The notes under the pieces were generated by a model. It ran no database searches. It was not told the origin of the DNA and saw nothing but the letters and a program-made list of their open reading frames with translations. Shown in pieces: positions 1 to 10,424 of a stretch of DNA of 64,000 bases. The stretch comes from Bosea sp. Tri-49 (GTDB lineage: Bacteria > Pseudomonadota > Alphaproteobacteria > Rhizobiales > Beijerinckiaceae): assembly GCF_003952665.1 (NCBI RefSeq), contig NZ_CP017946.1, positions 620,001 through 684,000 on the forward strand, given 5' to 3'. Both the position numbers and the translations under genes were made by a program. Position 1 is the first letter of the stretch. Each line of letters starts with the position of its first letter.

Positions 1-383
1 TCTCCGGCGACGGCATCACCACCGACGAGTTCGCCACGATCGGCGGCCCGGGTGTCGAAGGCACGCTGATGACCTTCCCGCCGGATCCGCAGAAGCGTCC
101 GGAGGCGGCCGCGGTCCTCAAGAAGTTCGAGGCTCGCAAGTTCAAGCCGGAAGCCTACACGCTCTACAGCTACGCTGCGGTGCAGATCATGGCCGAAGGC
201 GCCAAGCGCGCGAACTCGGTCGATCCCAAGAAGATCGCCGCGGCGCTGCATGGCGGCCAGCCGGTCGACACCGTCATCGGCAAGATCGGCTTTGACAAGA
301 AGGGCGACATCACCCGCCCCGACTACACCGTCTACACCTGGAAGAAGGGTGCCGACGGCAAGATCGGCTATGTCGAGAATTGA
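1..383 (+). CDS. Branched-chain amino acid ABC transporter substrate-binding protein, 3' part
   Basis: The reading frame is already open at the left edge of the window (frame beginning at base 3), so only about the last 126 residues are seen. They read as the end of a periplasmic Leu/Ile/Val-type binding protein (type 1 periplasmic fold): a stretch on pooling residues (LMTFPPDPQKRPEA), a helix containing YTLYSYAAVQIMAEGAKRA, then a closing beta segment ending KIGYVEN. Proteins of this family deliver branched-chain amino acids or related small molecules to a Liv-type ABC transporter. The substrate cannot be read from this fragment. The gene is followed by an intrinsic terminator at 418-449, so it ends its transcript. 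Confidence 0.85.
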   Translation, partial: SGDGITTDEFATIGGPGVEGTLMTFPPDPQKRPEAAAVLKKFEARKFKPEAYTLYSYAAVQIMAEGAKRANSVDPKKIAAALHGGQPVDTVIGKIGFDKKGDITRPDYTVYTWKKGADGKIGYVEN

Positions 384-417
384 TATCGGCTGATCGCCTC
401 AGGGCGTGACACCAAGG

Positions 418-449
418 CCCGCTCCGGAGCGATCCGGGGCGGGTTTTTC
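418..449 (+). terminator. Rho-independent terminator after the binding-protein gene
   Basis: An 11-bp stem (418-428 with 433-443, one G-T pair) closes a GCGA loop and is followed by TTTTTCTTT. It lies 35 bases after the stop codon of the preceding gene, the expected place for its terminator. Confidence 0.8.
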
Positions 450-571
450 TTTGAGGCAGCTGAGCCGGATCGCGAAACCTCGCAGTCAGAAAACGAGGAG
501 AGTTGTCGGGAGCTGCGGTGATTGTTCGTCCTCCGGCAGCAAAGCGCGCGAACCAGTCACGGAACCTGCCA

Positions 572-1222
572 ATGACCGTCACCATTACCGCCTTCGAACG
601 CTCGCCTGACCGTGGCAATGGCCTGGCGCGCGACATGCGCCTCCGTTGGGCGCTCGAAGAGGCCGGGCAGCCTTATGAGGTCCGTCTCCTGCCGTTCAAG
701 GCGATGAAGGAGCCCGCGCATCTCGCGCTTCAACCTTTCGGGCAGATTCCGACCTATGAGGACGGCGATCTTTCCTTGTTCGAGTCGGGGGCGATCGTCT
801 TCCATATCGCGGAGCGCCATGCCGGCCTGCTGCCGGACGATATGAATGCCCGGGCGCGTGCGATCATGTGGATGTTCGCGGCGCTCAACACGCTGGAGCC
901 GCCGATCTTTGATCGCAGCCTGGTCAGGATCCTCGAGCGCGACGAGCCCTGGTACGAGCAGCGCCTGCGTGCACTCGAGGGCATCATCCGCAAACGGCTC
1001 GAGGGTCTGTCCAACCACCTCGGCGATGCCGACTGGCTCGACGGTGCGTTCAGTGCCGGCGACCTGTTGATGGTGACGGTGCTGCGCCGGCTGCAGGGTT
1101 CCGGCGAGCTGGAGGAACGGCCGAACCTTGCCGCCTATGTCGCCCGCGCCGAAGCGCGGCCCGCTTACCAGCGTGCCTTTGCCGCTCAGCTGGCGGTGTT
1201 CGCAGCCTCGTCGGCGGGCTGA
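572..1222 (+). CDS. Glutathione S-transferase family protein
   Basis: A 216-residue protein with the two-domain glutathione S-transferase layout. The N-terminal thioredoxin-like half (about residues 1-85) contains the glutathione-site pattern PFGQIPTYEDGDLSLFESGA, with the cis-proline and the Glu-Ser pair. The helical C-terminal half contains the conserved GAFSAGDLLM N-capping motif. Such enzymes conjugate glutathione to electrophiles or reduce peroxides in the cytoplasm. I chose the ATG at 572 because the thioredoxin fold starts there; an upstream in-frame start would add 23 residues with no family similarity. The gene stands alone between a terminator and a convergent LysE gene. The substrate is unknown. 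Confidence 0.85.
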   Translation: MTVTITAFERSPDRGNGLARDMRLRWALEEAGQPYEVRLLPFKAMKEPAHLALQPFGQIPTYEDGDLSLFESGAIVFHIAERHAGLLPDDMNARARAIMWMFAALNTLEPPIFDRSLVRILERDEPWYEQRLRALEGIIRKRLEGLSNHLGDADWLDGAFSAGDLLMVTVLRRLQGSGELEERPNLAAYVARAEARPAYQRAFAAQLAVFAASSAG

Positions 1223-1278
1223 CGACGGATTGCTCGGGGCGCCGGCAGAATTGATGATGCCCGGTCACCCTTTGTGGG

Positions 1279-1917
1279 TCACACGGACAATCGCACGCTG
1301 TCCGTCATCAACTTGGCGCCCAGGGCCCCGACCACCGCTCCGGCGGCCCGATCGATCCAGATCTTCGAGCGCAGATAGGCAGCCTTTGGCGCGCGGGCCG
1401 AGAACCCGACGGCAACGACTGTGTACCAGGCGAATTCAATGAGGAAGAGCATGGGCGGCAGGGCAAAATACATCCAGGACGGCGTCGGCGACGGCAGCAG
1501 GGCGGCGAACATGGAGGCGTAGAAGATCGCGGTCTTCGGGTTGGACAGCTGAACGAAGAGCGCCTTCAGCAACGACTTCCAGAGAGTGCTCGGCCGTTCC
1601 GCCGTGGCCTCAGTGATGTCAAGCAGCTCGGGCGCGGCACGCCAGATATTCACGCCTAGCCAGACGAGATAAGCGCCGCCGGCCAGCCGGAGCGCCAGGT
1701 TGAGCCATTCGACCTGCAACAGGATCGCCGTCAGGCCCGCGACCGCGACGGTTGCGAAGATAAAACCACCAATTCCCATACCGATCGCCGCCATCACGCC
1801 ATCGGCACGGGTGCCGGAGATGGCGATGCGCGAGACCACGACGAAGCTCGGGCCGGGACTGATCGCGCCAAGCAGGAAAACGCCGAGGATCGAGACCAGA
1901 ACAGCAAATTCATGCAT
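1279..1917 (-). CDS. LysE family amino acid exporter
   Basis: A 212-residue, very hydrophobic protein with about six membrane segments. The family signature near the N-terminus is visible (ISPGPSFVVVSRIAISG, residues about 20-36), followed by GMGIGGFIF and a central LSNPKTAIFYASMF motif. LysE/RhtB proteins export basic or neutral amino acids and related metabolites across the inner membrane. The gene is monocistronic and convergent with the glutathione transferase gene. Two further LysE genes occur at 25464 and 26101 but lie in another context. The exported substrate cannot be predicted. Confidence 0.85.
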   Translation of the reverse strand: MHEFAVLVSILGVFLLGAISPGPSFVVVSRIAISGTRADGVMAAIGMGIGGFIFATVAVAGLTAILLQVEWLNLALRLAGGAYLVWLGVNIWRAAPELLDITEATAERPSTLWKSLLKALFVQLSNPKTAIFYASMFAALLPSPTPSWMYFALPPMLFLIEFAWYTVVAVGFSARAPKAAYLRSKIWIDRAAGAVVGALGAKLMTDSVRLSV

Positions 1918-2019
1918 GGCTATGCCTCGCTATCGTCAATCCGCCGGTTCGTGCCGGCTGCGGGCCAATCTAGCGACAGCGAGTGTCAAGGCCAATCGTC
2001 TGCGTCCGCCGCTCCGCTC

Positions 2020-2580
2020 TCACACCGCCGTCAGGCTCTTCATGAAGCCGGCGAAGCGCAGCAGTCCGTCCGGCCAGGGGCCGTGGCCGGATTCGGTGTT
2101 GAGATGGCCGCTATCGCCGGCGTCGACGAATTCAGAGCCCCAGGCTTCGGCCAGGGCCTTGGCTTCCTCCGGCGTGCAATAGGGGTCTGTCGCGCTGGCG
2201 ATCAGCACCGAGCGGAACGGCAGGGGCTTGTGTGGGATTGCGGCGAAATCGTCGGCCATGCCGGGGATCGCACGCTTGGCCCGCTCGGAGGCCGGCGCGA
2301 CGAGGAAGGCGCCGGCGACCTCGTGCGGCTTCAGGTGTTCGGCCGCATGCGCGACGGCGCTGCAGCCGGCCGAATGGGCGACGATCACGACCGGCCTGGT
2401 CGCGGCCCGCACGGCGGCGACGATACGGTTCGCCCAACCGTCACGGGTCGGCTTGTACCAGTCCTCCTGCTCGACGCGGCGAGCGGTGGGAAGCTTGGCT
2501 TCCCACCGGCTCTGCCAATGGTCGGGCCCGGAGCCCGACCAGCCGGGGACGATGAGGATATCGGTGTCGGAGGTTTTCAT
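2020..2580 (-). CDS. RBBP9/YdeN-type alpha/beta hydrolase
   Basis: A 186-residue single-domain serine hydrolase. It opens with the oxyanion strand ILIVPGWSGSGPDHWQSRWE, the hallmark of the RBBP9/YdeN family. The nucleophile elbow is VIVAHSAGC (Ser within HSAG), and the catalytic histidine is probably in DSGHLNTESG, where the glycine-rich GHGPWPDG loop follows. Length equals the family norm of roughly 180-190 residues. Members are cytoplasmic hydrolases of mostly unknown substrate. The stop lies about 100 bases from the LysE start on the same strand. No operon partner reveals its substrate. Confidence 0.85.
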   Translation of the reverse strand: MKTSDTDILIVPGWSGSGPDHWQSRWEAKLPTARRVEQEDWYKPTRDGWANRIVAAVRAATRPVVIVAHSAGCSAVAHAAEHLKPHEVAGAFLVAPASERAKRAIPGMADDFAAIPHKPLPFRSVLIASATDPYCTPEEAKALAEAWGSEFVDAGDSGHLNTESGHGPWPDGLLRFAGFMKSLTAV

Positions 2581-2625
2581 GGCCGCTAGATGGCGTTCAG
2601 TTCTGTGAAATCCAGCAGGCGCCGC

Positions 2626-3933
<1,308 letters not shown>

Positions 3934-4107
3934 AGCGGGCTCGCGGCGTGATGATAAAAGGCTCGCGGGCTCGCTAGCACGGAGAGGCTCGCGACGGAAT
4001 GCCGGAGGGCGCTACTGACAGCTTCGGGCCCTCGCTTTGCCTAGCGTCCGCGCCGGCTGGGCGGGCGTTCCACCGGGAGCGCCGAGAGACCCAAGGAGGA
4101 AAAGCTG

Positions 4108-4458
4108 ATGTCCTATGTCGATGGTTTCGTCGCGGCCGTGCCGGCCGCCAATCGCGAGGCCTATGCCGAGCATGCCCGCAAGGCCGCGCCGCTGTTCAAG
4201 GAGTACGGCGCGACCCGCGTCTTCGAGTCCTGGGGCGACGATGTCCCGCGCGGCAAGCAGACCGATTTCTATCGTGCCGTTGCAGCCAAGGATGACGAGG
4301 TCGTGGTCTTCTCCTGGGTCGAGTGGCCGAGCAAGGAAGAGCGCGATGCCGGCTGGCAGAAGCTGATGGCCGATCCGCGAATGGCCCCCGACGTCAACCC
4401 GATGCCCTTCGACGGCACGCGGCTGATCTATGGCGGTTTCGCCGCGATCGATTTGTAG
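4108..4458 (+). CDS. DUF1428 (YbaA-like) family protein
   Basis: A 116-residue cytoplasmic protein that matches the DUF1428 family from its first residues: MSYVDGFVAAVPAANREAY, then ATRVFESWGDDVPRGKQTDF, a VVFSWVEWPSKEERD strand-helix unit and the closing DGTRLIYGGF. The fold is a dimeric alpha-beta barrel-like ferredoxin fold; no enzymatic role is established. A clear ribosome binding site (AAGGAGG around 4093-4099) precedes the ATG. It is separated from the convergent rpe gene by a structured intergenic repeat (4466-4574). Confidence 0.9.
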   Translation: MSYVDGFVAAVPAANREAYAEHARKAAPLFKEYGATRVFESWGDDVPRGKQTDFYRAVAAKDDEVVVFSWVEWPSKEERDAGWQKLMADPRMAPDVNPMPFDGTRLIYGGFAAIDL

Positions 4459-4465
4459 GATTGAG

Positions 4466-4574
4466 CCGTCATTCTCGGGCGGAGCGCAGCGCAGACCCGA
4501 GAATCTCCTGACGAGAAGACGCTGGTCGGAGCTTTTTCCGGCCTGAGATGCTCGGGTCAAGCCCGAGCATGACG
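4466..4574. repeat. Structured intergenic repeat, family A copy 1
   Basis: A 109-bp element bounded by CGTCAT and ATGACG. It contains two strong hairpins: ATTCTCGGG paired with CCCGAGAAT at the left, and ATGCTCGGG paired with CCCGAGCAT at the right. It matches 23402-23495 almost base for base at both ends, with a variable centre, and shares its architecture with 40263-40356. Here it separates two convergent genes and could terminate both. Confidence 0.85.
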
Positions 4575-4585
4575 CTTGGAGGCCC

Positions 4586-5266
4586 TCAGACCCAGCTGCC
4601 CCGCGCCGTCTCGGCCGCCTTGCGGATGGCGGCGATGTTGCCGGCATAGGCCGATGGCCCGCCCTTGAACACCGCCGAGCCGGCGACCAGCACGTCGGCT
4701 CCGGCCTTGACCGCGAGCGGCGCGGTCTCGGGCGTGGCGCCGCCGTCGATCTCGAGCGCGATCGGCCGCTCGCCGATCAAGGCGCGCACCTGCGCGATCT
4801 TGTCGACGACCGAATGGATGAAGCTCTGGCCGCCGAAGCCGGGGTTGACCGTCATCAGCAGGATCAGGTCGACATCGCCGATCAGCGGCTCGGCCGCGCT
4901 CGCCGGCGTGCCGGGGTTGAGCACGATACCGGCCTTCTTGCCCTGCGCCTTGATCGCCTGGATCGTCCGGTGCGGATGCGGCCCGGCCTCGACATGGAAG
5001 GAGATCAGGTCGGCGCCGGCCTTGGCGAAGGCCTCGATGTAAGGATCGACCGGCGCGATCATCAAATGGACGTCGAAGAACTTCTTCGTGTGCGGGCGGA
5101 TCGCCTTGAGCACATCGGGGCCGAAGGTGATGTTGGGCACGAAATGCCCGTCCATCACGTCGCAATGGATCCAGTCGGCGCCGGCTTCGTCGATGGCGCG
5201 GACCTCCTCGCCAAGCTTGGCGAAATCGGCGGAGAGGATGGAGGGGGCGATGCGGATCGTGCTCAT
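4586..5266 (-). CDS. rpe: Ribulose-phosphate 3-epimerase
   Basis: A 226-residue TIM-barrel enzyme that interconverts ribulose 5-phosphate and xylulose 5-phosphate in the pentose phosphate and Calvin pathways. Visible motifs are the start [19 protein letters not shown], the metal-site strand [24 protein letters not shown], the [10 protein letters not shown] loop and the phosphate-binding [13 protein letters not shown] start it at the ATG at 5264-5266, where the conserved sequence begins, rather than 12 codons upstream. It is followed by a repeat and faces the DUF1428 gene. No cbb genes are nearby, so a general role is likely. Confidence 0.95.
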   Translation of the reverse strand: MSTIRIAPSILSADFAKLGEEVRAIDEAGADWIHCDVMDGHFVPNITFGPDVLKAIRPHTKKFFDVHLMIAPVDPYIEAFAKAGADLISFHVEAGPHPHRTIQAIKAQGKKAGIVLNPGTPASAAEPLIGDVDLILLMTVNPGFGGQSFIHSVVDKIAQVRALIGERPIALEIDGGATPETAPLAVKAGADVLVAGSAVFKGGPSAYAGNIAAIRKAAETARGSWV

Positions 5267-5318
5267 GCGGCGTGGTCTAGCGCCGCGCTGCTCCTCTCGC
5301 AATCGCGAAAGGCCGGCG

Positions 5319-5996
5319 TCACGCCCGTTTCAACGGGAAGGAGAGGCGCCGGTCGGCCTCGGCGATCTCGACGGCCGCCTGGGTGAAGGCGGGCCGGAGC
5401 TTCAGCCGGTCGAACCAGCGCGACAGGCCGTCGAACGGGGCGAGCGAGGGGCCGCCGAGGCGCAGTGAGAAGAGCACGCTCATGAACAGGGCGATATCGG
5501 CGACCGAGACGGCATCGCCGAAGAAGTCGCGGCCGGCGAGCCGATCCTCGAGCACGGCATAGTGCTTCTCCAGCGCATGCTCGGCGATCAGTGCGTCGGC
5601 CTCCTGGGCGAAGCGCTTGGTCTGGTCGGTGCTCGGCGGGCTGGTGCGATGCATCAGTGGTTTCAGCGCCTGCAGCATGATCTCGCCGGCATAGAGCTCG
5701 TCGAGGCGGCAGCGGGCGCGGGCGCCGGGGCAAAGCGGCAAGAGTGGCGGCTCAGGATAGGCGTCCTCGAGATATTCGAGGATCACTGTCGAGTCGTAGA
5801 GCACGATCCCGTCATCGTTCAGCACCGGAACCTGGCGCTTCGGGTTGATGGCGACGACTTCGGGATGCTTCGGGTCATAGCCGGTCGTCTGGTTGAACGG
5901 CACCATGATCCGCTCGAAGGCGAGACCTTTTTCGCGCAATGCGATCTCGACCTTGCGCGAGAACAGGCTGAGCGGCCCCGAATAGAGCGTGATCAT
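5319..5996 (-). CDS. Glutathione S-transferase family protein
   Basis: A 225-residue protein starting [20 protein letters not shown], the beta-alpha unit of a thioredoxin-like glutathione S-transferase domain. [20 protein letters not shown] provides the cis-proline and the glutathione gamma-glutamyl contact. The C-terminal helical domain carries [15 protein letters not shown]. It is a close tandem paralogue of the next gene (6117-6788); both share the opening [16 protein letters not shown], PFNQ.GY.PKHP and the same length, so they arose by local duplication. The substrate is unknown. Confidence 0.88.
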   Translation of the reverse strand: MITLYSGPLSLFSRKVEIALREKGLAFERIMVPFNQTTGYDPKHPEVVAINPKRQVPVLNDDGIVLYDSTVILEYLEDAYPEPPLLPLCPGARARCRLDELYAGEIMLQALKPLMHRTSPPSTDQTKRFAQEADALIAEHALEKHYAVLEDRLAGRDFFGDAVSVADIALFMSVLFSLRLGGPSLAPFDGLSRWFDRLKLRPAFTQAAVEIAEADRRLSFPLKRA

Positions 5997-6116
5997 AACA
6001 GGAACTCCGGTTTTGCTTGCCGGAACTCTGGCAAAGCTTGCAGTCAGCTCGCGTCAGCAGGGATTTCTTCGAGGCGGCGACGCCGGCACAGGCGCTTCGG
6101 CCACCGCCCCCCGGAG

Positions 6117-6788
6117 TCAGAGGCGCTGGAGCGGCAGCGAAAGCTTGCGGTCCCAATCGGCGATCTCGGTCAGCTGTGTCGCGAAGACCGGGCGCGCGGC
6201 GACCCGCTCGTACCAGGCGGCGAGCGCCGGCAGGGCAGTGAATGACGGCCCGTCCAGCCGGCGGACATAGTGCACCATCAGAAACATCCCGATATCGGCG
6301 GCGGAGAAGGCGCCGCAGAGATAGGGTTTTTGGCCAAGCGCCGCTTCGATGTCGGTGAAGTAGCGCGCCAGCAGGGCTTCAGCCGCCCTGGCCGCGCCCT
6401 CAAGCTGCTCCAGCTCCGCCTGTGGCAGGCGTTCGCCGTTGCGGTGGAAGAGCTGGCGCAGCGCGCCGAACACCACTTCGTCGGCGAAGAGCTCGTGCTG
6501 GCGACAGCGCGCCCGCTCGACCGGCGTCGTCGGATAGAGCGGCGGCTGCGGATAGGCCTCGTCGAGATATTCGAGGATCAGGGTGGAATCGTAGAGCGTC
6601 AGCTCGCCATCGATCAGGACCGGTACCTGCGCCTTGGGATTGGCGGCGAGCACATCGGGGTGCTTCGGATGATAGCCGACCATCTGGTTGAACGGCACGA
6701 CGACGCGTTCGAAGGCCAGCCCTTTCTCGGCAAGGGCGATCTCGACCTTGCGGCCGAATAGGCTGAGTGGTCCGGAATAGAGCTTCAT
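6117..6788 (-). CDS. Glutathione S-transferase family protein (tandem paralogue)
   Basis: A 223-residue glutathione S-transferase with N-terminal motif [39 protein letters not shown] for glutathione binding, and GAFSAADIGMFLMVHY in the helical domain. It lies 120 bases upstream of its paralogue at 5319-5996 on the same strand, and the pair may be one transcript. Sequence divergence is spread over the whole protein, so the duplication is not recent. The substrate is unknown. Confidence 0.88.
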   Translation of the reverse strand: MKLYSGPLSLFGRKVEIALAEKGLAFERVVVPFNQMVGYHPKHPDVLAANPKAQVPVLIDGELTLYDSTLILEYLDEAYPQPPLYPTTPVERARCRQHELFADEVVFGALRQLFHRNGERLPQAELEQLEGAARAAEALLARYFTDIEAALGQKPYLCGAFSAADIGMFLMVHYVRRLDGPSFTALPALAAWYERVAARPVFATQLTEIADWDRKLSLPLQRL

Positions 6789-6854
6789 CGGCGCGCTTCC
6801 CCTGTTTCAGGCCGTCAGAGCGGCCGGTTGCAGGCAGCCTGAGAGCCGGTGTGG

Positions 6855-7880
6855 TCAGCCTGCGTCAGCAGAGGCTTCCTTGCGCCTGATGCGCGCCGCG
6901 ATGCCACGCAGCAGCCAGGGCAGCAGATAGATCGGGAACTGGGCCAGCGCGAAATAGAGGAAGGTGGTGGGCGGCACGCCGGCACCGAGCGCTGCGACCA
7001 GCAGGCCCATGTTCCGCTGGCCGGTGCCGTAGCCGATCATGAAACGCTCGGAGGCGGGAAAGCGGCGCAGGAGCAACCAGGCGCTGGCGAGGCCGACCGC
7101 CGAGACCAGGAAGGCGACGGCAAGGAAGAGCGCGACCTGGCCTGGCCGCTCCATCGCCGCGCGGGTGACGCCATCCATCGCCGCGATGGCGAAGATGAAA
7201 TACATCAGCACGCCGAAGCCATCGAGGTTGGGCTTCAGCGCTCGGATGCGTTCTGCTCCGAGCCAGCGTCGGATGGCGAAGGCGACGACCATGCCACCGC
7301 CGATGAACATGACGAGCCGCAAGGCCAGCGCCATCCGGTCGAGCGGGACGGCGGCTCCCGCCAGCCAGTCGACCAGAAACGGCGCGATCAGCGGGCTTGC
7401 GATCGTGGTGACGATGACGCCGGCGATGATCAGCGAGGGTTCGAAACCGTAGAGAATGGCGACCGCTGGCGACGACATGATCGGCGGCGCAGCGCCCATG
7501 ATGGCGATGCCGAGCAGGAGGCCGGGGTCGAGCGCCTCGCGGCCCAGCAGAAGGAGGGTGGCGGCGATCAGCAGCGCCGGGACGAACAGCAGCCACAGGC
7601 ACGTCAGGATGAGCTTCATCGGCCGGCGCACCAGCCCGGCGATCACACTGAGATCGGCGCGCATGAACACGACTGTGGTGAAGCAGAAGATCGTGATCGG
7701 CAGGAGCGGGCGCGCCGCCGCCGAGAATTGCGGCAGAGCGAGGCCGAGGAAGATCGAGAGCGCGAAGCCTTGCGTGCCATAGCGGCCGAGCAGAGCGAGG
7801 GCGGAGGCAAGGGCGGCGAGCATCGAAACCGGGACAGCGAAACGGGGGGCCACACTGGCCGATCCGGAGGCCGCCGTCAT
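6855..7880 (-). CDS. BASS-family (bile acid:Na+ symporter-like) transporter
   Basis: A 341-residue polytopic membrane protein with about nine or ten hydrophobic segments. Segments such as MGAAPPIMSSPAVAILYGFE (helix-break with a Pro-Pro pair) and GYGTGQRNMGLLVAALG resemble the crossover region of BASS/arsenical-resistance-type transporters. I place the start at the ATG at 7878-7880 (MTAASGSASV); the open frame runs 74 codons further upstream but that part is not membrane-like and looks non-coding. It is divergent from the FAD oxidoreductase gene at 8169. A second BASS gene lies at 9420. Function as a sodium-coupled organic acid carrier is inferred from family only. Confidence 0.7.
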   Translation of the reverse strand: MTAASGSASVAPRFAVPVSMLAALASALALLGRYGTQGFALSIFLGLALPQFSAAARPLLPITIFCFTTVVFMRADLSVIAGLVRRPMKLILTCLWLLFVPALLIAATLLLLGREALDPGLLLGIAIMGAAPPIMSSPAVAILYGFEPSLIIAGVIVTTIASPLIAPFLVDWLAGAAVPLDRMALALRLVMFIGGGMVVAFAIRRWLGAERIRALKPNLDGFGVLMYFIFAIAAMDGVTRAAMERPGQVALFLAVAFLVSAVGLASAWLLLRRFPASERFMIGYGTGQRNMGLLVAALGAGVPPTTFLYFALAQFPIYLLPWLLRGIAARIRRKEASADAG

Positions 7881-8168
7881 CTGGGATGGGCGCAGGGCGC
7901 TCCAGCGTCGTTGCAGGTGAGGGGCGATGAAGCATCTCGATCGAACGAGTCTTCCCGGAGGGCTGCACTGTTTGCAATCATGGCTGCTAGTGGGTGCAGA
8001 AAATTGCGCGTGGATGACGTGTCTGCCCATAGTTTCTGATGCATTGCAGCAAGTGCGGCAGAAGCTACGAAACTTTGCCGGATATGCCGCAATATTCCAC
8101 ACAAGAGCTGACAGCGCCGCCCTCGGCGCTATTCTTGCAGGAGGGGAAGGCTGGCGGAGTCAGGTTGG

Positions 8169-9416
8169 ATGCGTACGGACGCGATCGTTGTTGGGGCGGG
8201 CATCGTCGGGATTTCGGTGGCGCTGCATCTGCAGAAGGCAGGCCGCTCGGTGCTGCTGGTCGATCGCGGCCAGCCCGGCGGCGAAACCAGCTATGGCAAT
8301 GCCGGCCTGATCCAGCGCGAGGGCGTCTACCCTTACGGCTTCCCGCACGATTTCGGCGCGCTCATCCGCTATGCGATGAACAATACGATCGACGCGCACT
8401 ACCACTGGAACGCGATCCCCAAGCTCGCGCCGTTCCTGTGGTCGTACTGGATGCATTCGCGCGCCTCGCATCACGAGGCGATTGCCCATAAATATGCGAC
8501 CCTGATCGAGCATTGCGTGACCGAGCATGATGCTTTGGCGCAGGAAGCGGGCGCGACCGACCTGCTCCGCCGCAAGGGCTGGATGAAGGTGTTCCGCACG
8601 CCCTTCGAGCAGGAGACCCGGCTGGCGGAAGCGGCGCGCTGGCAGCGCGATTACGGCTTGAACCACCGCGCGCTCGACGCGGCCGAGCTGCGCGCAGAGG
8701 AGCCGCATCTCGACCAGAGCCTGATCGGTGGCCTGCACTGGACGGACCCGGTCACGGTGATCGACCCGCTCGGCTTGTCCAAGGCCTATCTCGCGCTGTT
8801 CGAGAAGCTCGGCGGGCGCTTCGCCCAGGGCGATGCCGGCACGCTCGCCCAGGATGGCGACCGCTGGAGCGTGACGCTTGCCGACGGCACCAAGGCGATG
8901 GGCATGGATGCTATCGTCGCGCTCGGGCCCTGGGCCGATGTGCTGACGAACCGGCTCGGCTATCGGCTGCCGCTCGCGGTCAAGCGCGGCTATCACATGC
9001 ATTACAAGCCGCTCGGCAACGCCGTGCTCAACCATCCGGTGCTCGATACCGAGCGTGGCTATTTCCTGGCGCCGATGCGCCAGGGCGTGCGCCTCACCAC
9101 TGGCGCCGAGTTCGCCAATCGCGACGCGCCGAAGACTCCAGTGCAACTCGCCCGCGCCGAGCCGATCGCCAAGACCCTGTTCCCGCTCGGCGAGCGGCTC
9201 GACGCCGAGCCCTGGCTCGGCAACCGGCCGTGCACGCCGGACATGATGCCGATCATCGGCCCGGCGCCGAAGCACCGGAACCTGTGGTTCTCCTTCGGCC
9301 ACGCCCATCACGGTCTGACGCTGGCGGCGGTGACCGGCCGCATGGTCGCCGAGATGGTGAGCGGCCAGAAGGTCTTCGTCGATCCGACGCCGTTCGCGCC
9401 GGCGCGCTTCTCCTGA
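8169..9416 (+). CDS. FAD-dependent oxidoreductase, D-amino acid dehydrogenase-like
   Basis: A 415-residue flavoprotein of the DAO superfamily. The dinucleotide-binding motif is at the start (DAIVVGAGIVGISVALHL), followed by GGETSYGNAGLIQREGVYP, which is the DadA-type loop. The C-terminal FAD motif is GNRPCTPDMMPIIGPAPK followed by GHAHHGLTLAA. These enzymes oxidise D-amino acids or related amines and pass electrons to the respiratory chain. It shares the same layout as the DadA-like gene at 10913 but is clearly a different paralogue. It starts 288 bases from the divergent transporter gene, a gap that probably contains both promoters. Confidence 0.85.
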   Translation: MRTDAIVVGAGIVGISVALHLQKAGRSVLLVDRGQPGGETSYGNAGLIQREGVYPYGFPHDFGALIRYAMNNTIDAHYHWNAIPKLAPFLWSYWMHSRASHHEAIAHKYATLIEHCVTEHDALAQEAGATDLLRRKGWMKVFRTPFEQETRLAEAARWQRDYGLNHRALDAAELRAEEPHLDQSLIGGLHWTDPVTVIDPLGLSKAYLALFEKLGGRFAQGDAGTLAQDGDRWSVTLADGTKAMGMDAIVALGPWADVLTNRLGYRLPLAVKRGYHMHYKPLGNAVLNHPVLDTERGYFLAPMRQGVRLTTGAEFANRDAPKTPVQLARAEPIAKTLFPLGERLDAEPWLGNRPCTPDMMPIIGPAPKHRNLWFSFGHAHHGLTLAAVTGRMVAEMVSGQKVFVDPTPFAPARFS

Positions 9417-9419
9417 GCT

Positions 9420-10292
9420 TCAGGCGGCCTGTGGCGTTGCGTTCCGGCGCAGCAGCCAGACGGCGAAGGCCGACGCGGTTACGTACATGACCAGGCTGTA
9501 GATGCCGGGCACCACGGCCGCGGCCGGATTGCGCAGCACGTTGAGCGCGATGAAAATCGCCAGTGCCGCATTGTGGATGCCGATCTCCATGGCGATCGCC
9601 ACTGCCTGCCCCTTCGGTAGGCGCAGCGCCAGCGGAGCGAGATAGCCGGCGAGCATGCTGACGAGATTGAAGGTGAGGCAGGCGCCGCCGACCGCGATCA
9701 GGCTCGGCAGCAGCGCTTTCCGTTCCATGTAGATCGCGATCGCGATCAGGGCGACGAGCACGAGGATCGAGAAGATCTTGATCGGCTTCTCGGCGCGGAG
9801 GGCGAAGTGCTCAGCCTTCGCCCGGAGCAGCATGCCGATGGCGACCGGGATCAGGATGATCGCGGCGACCTCGATCACCTTGCGGTGCGGCGGCGGCACG
9901 TACTGGCCGGCGCCGAGGAAGTAGTCGAGCGAGAGGTCGAGCACGATCGGCAGCGTCAGCAGGCAGAGCAGGCTGTTGACCGCCGTCAGCGTGATGTTGA
10001 GCGCGACGTCGCCACGGGCGAGATGGCTGTAGATATTGGCCGTTGCCCCACCTGGCGCGGCCGCGAGCAGCATCAGGCCGACGGCATGATCGGGCGAGAG
10101 CTTCAGGCCGATCGCGATCGCGAAGGCGGCGAGCGGCAGCAGCAGGACCTGGAGAAAGAGGCCGAAACCGACGGCGAGCGGATAACGGGCGACACGGCGG
10201 AAGTCCGCGACCGTCAGGCTCAGACCCAGCCCGAGCATGACGATGCCAATGGCGAGCGGCAGCAGCAGATCGGTCAGGATCGAAGCCTGCAT
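9420..10292 (-). CDS. BASS-family bile acid:sodium symporter-like protein
   Basis: A 290-residue membrane protein with about nine transmembrane helices. The BASS signature is strong: LLAAAPGGATANIYSHLARG (a helix-break motif with substrate and Na+ contacts), ALNITLTAVNSLLCLLTLP, and near the end AMEIGIHNAALAIFIALNV. It is likely a sodium-coupled carrier for an organic anion in the inner membrane. It is convergent with the oxidoreductase gene at 8169, ending only 3 bases from its stop codon. Its substrate may be the acid produced or used by the neighbouring oxidoreductases, but this is only inference. Confidence 0.88.
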   Translation of the reverse strand: MQASILTDLLLPLAIGIVMLGLGLSLTVADFRRVARYPLAVGFGLFLQVLLLPLAAFAIAIGLKLSPDHAVGLMLLAAAPGGATANIYSHLARGDVALNITLTAVNSLLCLLTLPIVLDLSLDYFLGAGQYVPPPHRKVIEVAAIILIPVAIGMLLRAKAEHFALRAEKPIKIFSILVLVALIAIAIYMERKALLPSLIAVGGACLTFNLVSMLAGYLAPLALRLPKGQAVAIAMEIGIHNAALAIFIALNVLRNPAAAVVPGIYSLVMYVTASAFAVWLLRRNATPQAA

Positions 10293-10424
10293 GCGCGTTT
10301 CCCCTCGTCGGCATTTTCTATGCCGTATCGTCAGGCTAGTTGAGGAAGAGCGGCTACGCCACTGAGACGATAGACTCTTGTCGGAAAGGGTTTTCCGATT
10401 CTTTCGACGATCCCGGACCTAACG

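Noticed and set aside
4466..4574. Family A repeat as a CRISPR or tRNA
   Set aside because: The copies are dispersed and unspaced, with hairpins but no cloverleaf or repeat-spacer order.
6849..8039. A 396-codon plus-strand frame
   Set aside because: Opposite the BASS transporter gene; composition is Arg, Glu and Gln-rich with no membrane pattern or family signal.
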